Source: Ottelia alismoides (Eukaryota > Streptophyta > Magnoliopsida > Alismatales > Hydrocharitaceae). Taken from it: a stretch of DNA of 64,000 nucleotides. Below the pieces are notes generated by a model. That model saw nothing but the letters and a program-made list of their open reading frames with translations. It was not told the DNA's origin and made no database searches. Of this stretch, positions 57,595 through 64,000 are shown piece after piece. The stretch lies in contig JAZKJV010000681.1 in NCBI GenBank assembly GCA_037367405.1, positions 558,001 through 622,000 on the forward strand, read 5' to 3'. Made by a program: the position numbers and the translations under genes. How positions within the stretch are numbered: position 1 is the first letter of the stretch; each line of letters starts with the position of its first letter.

Positions 57595-57961
57595 TGTTGA
57601 TGGGTTAACTCATCCTTGGTGGGTTTACCCCCCCAATACCCACCTTTTCTCTCACTTGTGGGGCCCACTCTACCTCTCTTTTTTATACATTAAATAAATC
57701 ATTTATCTTTCATCTATTCCATCAAAAAGTAATACATTATACAATCATATCATACAAAAAATTATAAACTACTCATCTTCTACTCACTTTTCCAAACTTC
57801 AATACAATCACATCACAAATATTACTTACTTTTCCAAACTTCAATATAATCACATCACAACAAACCCTTTCAACCCAAAACCCTCTATCCAAACACTAAA
57901 ATACAAAAATAGTTTACCCCCACCAGTTTACATCGGGGTAACCCGACAACCAAATACACCC
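57595..57961. mobile_element. Tourist/Harbinger-like MITE, copy 3 (inverted)
   Basis: A 367 bp relative of the MITEs at 39260 and 42513, in opposite orientation. It ends in CCAAATACACCC, the inverse of GGGTGTATTTGG, and contains inverted versions of the internal words (AATACAATCACATCACAA, GTGGGGCCCAC). The flanking triplets are TTA and TCA, a TTA target site with one change. A 40-base segment (ACTTTTCCAAACTTCAATA unit) is duplicated inside. Confidence 0.83.
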
Positions 57962-58629
57962 TCAGCAAATTTGCGGAGTTTGTGATAATAACAAAGAATA
58001 TAAATGTGAGAAGAAAGGTCCACTGAAGCGCGGTCGGAAAGGTACGTCATGGGATTGGGATGGAATCGCGATCTAATACGAGATGCCAAACTTAATGCTG
58101 CACACGTTGTTTTGCCTCTTTATGTGCGGTTTCCCCGAAATGCCCTTGCGGCCTCGGGTGGCAAATCCCGGTCAAGATGGGGGCAACGGAACGGGTACGA
58201 GGGGGCACGGGCACGTCGCTTTCGCTCCGTCGCCCACTTCACACGTGCTGTACCAGCGGAGACCCCCGCAAGTTGAAACGCGTGGTGTGAGGTCACTACG
58301 GGAAATTCCTCCTCGAGGAGCCGGCGGTTTTTGGTCTGATTGCTAATAGGTCCTTGAGCTTAAATTTATTGCTTTTTAGTCCCGAGAGATAGAGTTTAAT
58401 TAATAGCATGAATGAATGCAACGGAATAAACAGATTTTTTTATTCCATAGAAACATTTTGGTAATATATTGCTATTATTCCGTAGAAATTTCCTTCTCAT
58501 TTTGGTAATATCCAGTAATTTCAACTTAAATTTGTCACCGAATAATTTTAACTTTCCATCCAGTTTCAACTCAAATTTGTCAACCAAAAATTATCGGTGC
58601 TCATTCTTAAGTTTATATATATATATATA
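57962..58629. other. Spacer with GC-rich block
   Basis: 58040-58330 is GC-rich with short frames only; 58340-58610 is AT-rich. The region ends in a (TA)n run that borders the element at 58630. No gene recognised. Confidence 0.4.
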
Positions 58630-60362
58630 GGGAATTTATCCAGAGAGCACTGTGCCGATTTGAGTTCAAATGAGCCCTTGCTTTCATCCTTCCGATCATG
58701 ATCTAATGATCCTATTTCATCTCATCCATTCCCTTTTTTTAGCATCAATCCTTACCATAACAAACTCCCCCCGCATTCTCCTCGTGACTGATTTCCTTTT
58801 TTGATTCGCAATTAAGTCTATCCGACGTTGCATTGTTTTTATTTTAGAAATTTCCAAAATCATCTATGGATTCGTCTTCCTGCGAAATCTCAAGATCTCC
58901 AGCGACGAAAGAAAGTCGTCTTCAAGTCCTCGATCTGTAAGTTTTTTCGTTGTTTATTAGACATTTATTTATTGTTCTTTTGTAGAATTTGATCGTTCGT
59001 TTTTTAGTTCTCATTTTCAGATTCAAATGCGATGGATCATCTGTGAATGGAAACTGATCATGATTACAAAGAAGCAATGATGAACGATGCTTCATGGATG
59101 GATTTGAATCGTGAAAAGATCGTATCAAAATGAGCGAAGATGGATGTCTTACAATTGGATTTAGATAGCGAAATCATTATTTCAGAAAAATTATACCAAG
59201 TTACTGATAACATTTGCATATGTTACTGATAATATATGAAGTATTACTTTTCTATTTTATCATTCTTACTGATTAAAATCCATTCATAGTTACTTATGTA
59301 TCTTAAGAAAATACAAGTTCTTTCTATCAAATACGAGTTAAGTAATGTATACGTAGCTATCAGTAACACTTGACATATTGCAAGTAACTAAATAGACTTA
59401 CATCAGTAATTTATACGTAGCTATCAGTAACACTTGACGTATTGCAAGTAACTAACTAGACTTACATCAGTAATTTATACGTATCCATCAGTAACACTTG
59501 ACGTATTGCAAGTAATTAAATAGACTACATCAGTAATTTATACGTAGCTATCAGTAACACTTGGTGTATTGCAAGTAACTAAATATACTACATCAGTAAT
59601 TTATATGTAGTTATCAATAACACTTGACGAATTGCAAGTAACTAAATAGACTACATCAGTAATCTATACGTAGCTATCAGTAACACTTGATGTATTGTAA
59701 GTAACTAAATAGACTACATCAGTAATTTATACGTAGCTATCATTAACACTTGACGTATTGCAAGTAACTAAATAGACTACATCAGTAATTTATATGTAGC
59801 TATCAGTAACACTTGACGTATTGCAAGTAACTAAATAGACTACATCAGTAAAGAAGGCGGGGATGGACATTAGTAACAATCAAAATGAGCACAGTAAAAT
59901 GGATAATTGTAATCAGTACTTCTTGTATGGACATTAGTAACTTAATTACTGATCTCACAACAATAATTACTAGAGAACTGAATATGTATTACTTGAGTAA
60001 GATGAATGAATTACTGATCTCAGTACAATGTAATATTACATATGTAAATTACTGACAACTGTTTCAATATTACTGATCTCGCAACACATAATTACTTACA
60101 TATAATATATACATTACTGATCAAATGTACAATGACTATTTATTCGAAACGAAATTAAGAATTTGAATTTATCTTTCCAAAACCATCTTCCTTTTTTTAA
60201 GGACTCGATATAATTGGAAATAGAAAAGGCTCAAACATATTAATATCCTTCCAAAACCATGTCCCTCGAAATAGGAAACCATTCAAACGGAAATACACGT
60301 GGCGAACCCACGTTTGGTGCTCAAAAAAATTGAAATCGGCACAGTGCTCTCTGGATATGCCC
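58630..60362. mobile_element. Micron-like inverted-repeat element in (TA)n
   Basis: A 1,733 bp element with about 30 bp inverted ends: left GGGAATTTATCCAGAGAGCA then CTGTGCCGATTT, right AAATCGGCACAGTGCTCTCT then GGATATGCCC. It is flanked on both sides by TA repeats, as known for microsatellite-targeting Micron elements of rice. The left interior has an exon-like piece (58876-58937: MDSSSCEISRSPATKES-like frame followed by the donor GTAAGT). The right half is dominated by a 63 bp tandem array and TTACTGAT words. No transposase is visible. Confidence 0.75.
59341..59850. repeat. 63 bp tandem repeat array, about 8 copies
   Basis: Units begin at CATCAGTAA at 59401, 59465, 59528, 59591, 59654, 59717, 59780 and 59843, so the period is 63 (64 once). 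Each unit holds TTATACGTAGCTATCAGTAA and CACTTGACGTATTGCAAGTA with few changes between units. The array lies inside the Micron-like element. Related TTACTGAT words spread to 60120. Confidence 0.95.
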
Positions 60363-60375
60363 TATATATATATAT

Positions 60376-60512
60376 GATCCTGTTGAGAGTAAAAACTCTG
60401 AGAGAATGAGAGCAATGATTCTGGACCAGTAGTTTCTATCATCTCTCTCCTCATTGATTGCAGGAGGAGAGAAAAAACATAATTCCTCACAGATTTTGGC
60501 TCCCACAGGATC
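60376..60512. mobile_element. Small MITE beside the same (TA)n
   Basis: A 137 bp element with imperfect inverted ends GATCCTGTTGAGAGTAAAAA and, inverted on the right, GATCCTGTGGGAGCCAAAA. It lies 13 bases from the Micron-like element, sharing the TA run on its left. No coding. Confidence 0.68.
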
Positions 60513-60866
60513 AACCCTTTATACACACACATACACACATCATATGACAATAATAGACAGAGCTTAGGATGCAATGAGATAGAGATATATCTTGTTTGAC
60601 TACCGTTGTTTCCGTTTTTAAGTGGAATGGATATGTATTTTTATTCTAGCAGATATGGATATGAATATGGATTTTTATTTTTTACCGATACGAATATAGA
60701 TATATATATATATATTATTTTGATTTTTTGAAAGATATAGATACGATATTGTTATAGATTTTTCTGGTTGATATGGATATAGAAATCTGTATTAATAAAT
60801 CTGTGAGTATATATATCATAGACATGTATTTGATATATGTGTAAATAAATATCTAAATATATTATA
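60513..60866. other. AT-rich stretch with GATATGGATAT words
   Basis: Degenerate GGATATG/GATACG words, probably the far part of the dispersed repeat that ends at 61470. No gene. Confidence 0.4.
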
Positions 60867-61084
60867 GGGTTACAAAAAGACCTCCAACTATACATCGATT
60901 TCAACTAAGGCATCATTTTAAATGTAATAAAGATAAATAGAGGCTTCTGTAAGCTTCTGTGACCCTTCTATGTCAATGTTGAAGCATTAAGTTGAAAGTT
61001 TAATACCCTCTTCGTAACATTTCAAAAATGACGCCTTTATCTGGAAATTTAAGCATAATTAGAGATCTCCTTTGGTAATCTACC
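60867..61084. mobile_element. Possible Mutator-like MITE
   Basis: A 218 bp candidate with imperfect inverted ends (GGGTTACAAAAAGACCTCC against, inverted, GGTAGATTACCAAAGGAGAT) and inner arms around GGCATCATTTT and AAAATGACGCC. AT-rich flanks do not give a clear target duplication. Confidence 0.5.
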
Positions 61085-61310
61085 TAATATATATCTTAGG
61101 TTGTATAACTATTTGTTATAAAAGTTATTCAGTTTAACATATCACTTTATTTGCTTTTCTTATTTTATTGTATTTGTACTTTATATAATTTTGATTTAAT
61201 TAACTATAAACTTCCAACTTTACAAAATTGTTTATATTTAATTTAGGTTTTGGGAAATATTTATTATCTATAGAATAACCCATGACAATTTATAAAGTAG
61301 TCCTTTACAA

Positions 61311-61470
61311 ATTATGATTATCTATTTTCCATATCCGTATCCATATTTAAGGACGTGGCTTGCGATTGTCAATATCCGTAAGATATCTGTTTCCGTATCT
61401 GTATCCATATCTTAAAAAGGATAAGGATATAATAACACATATATCTGTATCCGTCCATTTACATCGTTAG
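61311..61470 (-). repeat. Dispersed repeat with GGATACGG words, copy 2
   Basis: Reverse-complement counterpart of 46158-46312, with GACAATCGCAAGCC and CGGAAACAGATATCTTACGG on the minus strand. The candidate MITE at 60867 appears nested within the larger repeat. Confidence 0.65.
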
Positions 61471-61509
61471 CAGACCCACATAACTTATGAAAACTTCCCA
61501 ACAAAGCAA

Positions 61510-61800
61510 TTATATAGCAGCACTCTTCTTCTTTTTCTTAGATAAGTTAATGCTGATAAATATCAACTTTGCAAACTTTATATGCAAGCGTGAACAATCA
61601 AAAAAGTGTTCATAGGTTAAACTTGAGGAATAAAAGTATATCATCTGCAAATTATACACTCGTAATTGTTGTTGGTTGGAGTTTTTGCACTTGAAACCTT
61701 GGATAAAATTTGGTCTATCATTCAACCGAACATTCCATCCAACACGTTAAGAGCATTTATAAAGAGTAAATATGAAAGAGGATCCCCTTGACAGATATAA
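61510..61800 (-). pseudogene. L1-type LINE reverse-transcriptase fragment
   Basis: On the minus strand, QGDPLSYLLFINALNVLDGM corresponds to the conserved RQGDPLSPxLFI block of L1-type reverse transcriptase. It is followed, with frame changes, by a degraded FADD region and CSRLHIKFAKLIFISINLSK, matching the usual SGLKINFxKS segment. It is distinct from the RTE-like LINE fragments elsewhere in the window. Several stops and shifts are present. Confidence 0.72.
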
Positions 61801-61922
61801 TATTGTCATTTCTTTGGACAATCTTTGTGATATTTTGCTTCCACGGGAGTGTATCTCAAAACTTATAGTAAATATTACCCAATAACGATCACAAACAACC
61901 TGCATAATATATTATTTATAAA

Positions 61923-62036
61923 AACATGATAACTTTGAACAATTTCCATTCAGATAGAAAATGTCCACAAACTGATAATAACATGATAACTTTGAACAAT
62001 TTCCATTCAGATAGAAAATGTCCACAAACTGATAAT
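61923..62036. repeat. Exact 57 bp tandem duplication
   Basis: A 57-base unit starting AACATGATAACTTTGAACAA is present twice head to tail with no difference seen. It lies in sequence upstream of the L1 fragment. The identity of the copies suggests a recent local duplication. Confidence 0.93.
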
Positions 62037-62321
62037 AGAAATTATATAAAGTTCTCATTATTGCAATGTCAAAAGCGAAAAGGAAATATAATTTAAGTAA
62101 ACGAATCAACTAAGTAACCTTCTCAATAAAGGTTCTAAGCTACACCGCCAAAAACTCTGATCTCAAACTCCTTCATGACAACCCCGTTTAGATTTTCAAG
62201 GGAGATAACTTGCGAGTTAAATGATCCACTGCGGTTTATAAGCAATTAAAGTAACTAAACTAAAGTTGTATACAAGTAAGGGGAAACCGTACTGAGCAAA
62301 CACAAACAAATAGCTTTCTAA

Positions 62322-62580
62322 GGGGGTGTTCAGTTCGAGAATAAGCATGAATAATGATATGGAATAAGGAGAATAAGGGTCTATTCTATGTTCGGATGAA
62401 AAGATAGGAATAAGAAGAATAAGGTAAAATAAGAGTATGTAAGGTGAAATAAATATAGGAATAAGGGTAGAATAAGGTGAAATAATGGGATGTGGCTGGG
62501 AATAGTCGTATTCTTGAGACCCACGCCAGACGACGAATTAACCCCTTATTGCAGTGCTTATTCTCCTTACGAACATGGGC
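62322..62580. mobile_element. Tourist-like MITE with TAA duplication
   Basis: A 259 bp element flanked by TAA (62319-62321 and 62581-62583). Left end GGGGGTGTTCAGTTCGAG then AATAAGCA, right end TGCTTATTCTCC then GAACATGGGC, inverted to one another with a small indel. The interior is rich in AATAAGG words. Not closely related to the three MITEs at 39260, 42513 and 57595. Confidence 0.83.
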
Positions 62581-62583
62581 TAA

Positions 62584-64000
62584 GGGAACCAAATTGTATG
62601 CCTACAATTATATTCCAAGTATCTAGCAAGTCCTAATACCTTTTACACAATCAATCTGTTCATGTTATGTTAATTTATTTATACATCCATTTAATGAGTT
62701 GTTCCAAACTTACCCGTCAAAAGAGAAAGTCTACACTGGGAATGAAGCATTGCATTGCTTCTTTCAAAGCATAGAGCCCCGAACATTTGTGCTAGTGTGA
62801 CTCTTTAGTTAGTCTAACTGGTAGTTTCCAACTCCAAGGGACGAGGCATATAGCTCGAGGAACCACAGTTCCATCCACCGAAGGAGTGCCGCTCACCCAA
62901 AGCAAGTTGCTACAAACTACAGACCCATATGGTTAGATGCACATGCACAACCTCCTAATGCTCTCTAACCCATACGTTATGACATTGAAATTTTGTTTAC
63001 ATCAACTAATTTCATTAACCATCTTAAATATATTGAAAGCTTACGTCAAGTGCAGATTGGGGCATTTTGGAAAGAATTTAAAAAGATATACATATTCAAT
63101 CTACTTTCTATCATAGATTGGCACAACCTTAAAGGGATAAGTTGAAGATGATATATTTAGGATAGCCATTATACAAGAATAGAGGCTTATGACATATCTT
63201 CACAAAAGATAACACATGTTTAACTATAGTTAATATTTATATATGTAGATTCATTCCTCAAAAATACATTATGCTCACAAGATGTTAAACGCGACGATAC
63301 TTAGACATCAAGATCGTCGTCATGAGACAAATTAACAGAAATGATATGGTAGACCAACAGTATACACAAAAATAAATGGGAGAGTTCGAAGGATTGTTAC
63401 TTGAGTACATGCCTTTGATTTGCCCTTACGATTAATGATTTGAGTGATGCGGCGTCTTTCCCTTGCGGTGACATACCTCTTCCCCTCCTTGTAGCAAGCG
63501 ATTCAGAGCTTCACGATTCATCAATGGTTCATCTCTCTTTCTTTGTCTCTATGAAGAAGAAAAAGAATGGACAAGTAAATTTGGAGGAAGAACAATAATG
63601 GAAGAGATGAAAGGATACCTAACAGCAATTAAAGAGTGATTTTAGAAAGTTATAGCTGTCAATTTTGAGGTGAAATGACACCCAAAATATCTCCACCCAT
63701 GTAGAGTATACCCAAAACCACATGTCACCCATAACTCTCACTTCCGAACTCGAATTTGCACATTCTTGATCTCGTTGAAGAGCTTACAACGAGATGTGCA
63801 TTTTGAGTAATATAATGAATAGGTTCTGAGATTGGAAACAAAAGGTCGAAATTCCGAAGCATTACAACCTTGAATGAGAAATTAAGTCTAGCCTTTAAGA
63901 AAAGTGGGATAATTTTACATGTACTGACTTCTTAAATACATGCACTCTAAAGATGATGTCAACTCCCTTCTCTCTTCCTTTCTTGACTAAAAAGCTAAGC
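62584..64000. other. Right-edge stretch, nothing firm
   Basis: Mostly AT-rich. Two islands have more balanced composition (62710-62960 and 63400-63620). In the second, a minus-strand frame MNREALNRLLQGGEE is followed by the donor-like GTATGT, which could be an exon. I cannot link it to a known family or to a second exon within the window. Confidence 0.3.

Noticed and set aside
59341..59850. CRISPR-like array
   Set aside because: Units are contiguous 63 bp tandem copies without unique spacers, in a plant transposon.

Overview
The window is nuclear DNA of a flowering plant. It is dominated by transposable elements and has one recognisable host gene, a BZR1/BES1-type brassinosteroid transcription factor on the minus strand (coding span 36239-38836). 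A monocot is my best guess, from the very GC-rich second exon of that gene and the density and age of the nested elements. I see nothing that fixes the species. There are no bacterial-type operons, CRISPR arrays, tRNA genes or rRNA genes.

Layout. (1) 1-23323: two related Athila-like Ty3/gypsy LTR retrotransposons, both reading on the minus strand and nested. Element A (1-12722, its 3' part beyond the left edge) has a 3.9 kb 5' LTR and sits inside the reverse-transcriptase gene of element B (12723-23323, 4.1 kb 5' LTR). Both carry a primer-binding site complementary to tRNA-Asp. Both gag-pol frames are long but broken, mainly by in-frame stops. (2) 23324-35340: older debris. This includes a GC-rich stretch, two direct copies of a 1.87 kb repeat that ends in a LINE reverse-transcriptase fragment (25277-27143 and 33304-35170), and a decayed Ty1/copia element with a 3' LTR between them. 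(3) 35341-39259: the BZR1/BES1 gene and its flanks. (4) 39260-64000: a gene-poor region filled with DNA transposons and retroposons, many with exact ends and target-site duplications (TSDs). These are Tourist/Harbinger MITEs, a hAT MITE with an 8 bp TSD, 5'-truncated LINEs (one with a 14 bp TSD), a tRNA-derived SINE, three Mutator-like elements with related GGGG/GGGATTTTTA ends, a CACTA element with an embedded MYB exon, and a Micron-like element flanked by (TA)n that contains a 63 bp tandem array.

The most interesting items are the CACTA element (52804-54922) carrying what looks like the first exon of an R2R3-MYB gene, ending at the conserved splice site; the two Mutator-like elements with GC-rich interiors; and the (TA)n-associated inverted-repeat element at 58630-60362. 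The BZR1-like gene looks intact and is the only locus I would expect to make a conventional host protein. All assignments come from reading the sequence; no database search was run.
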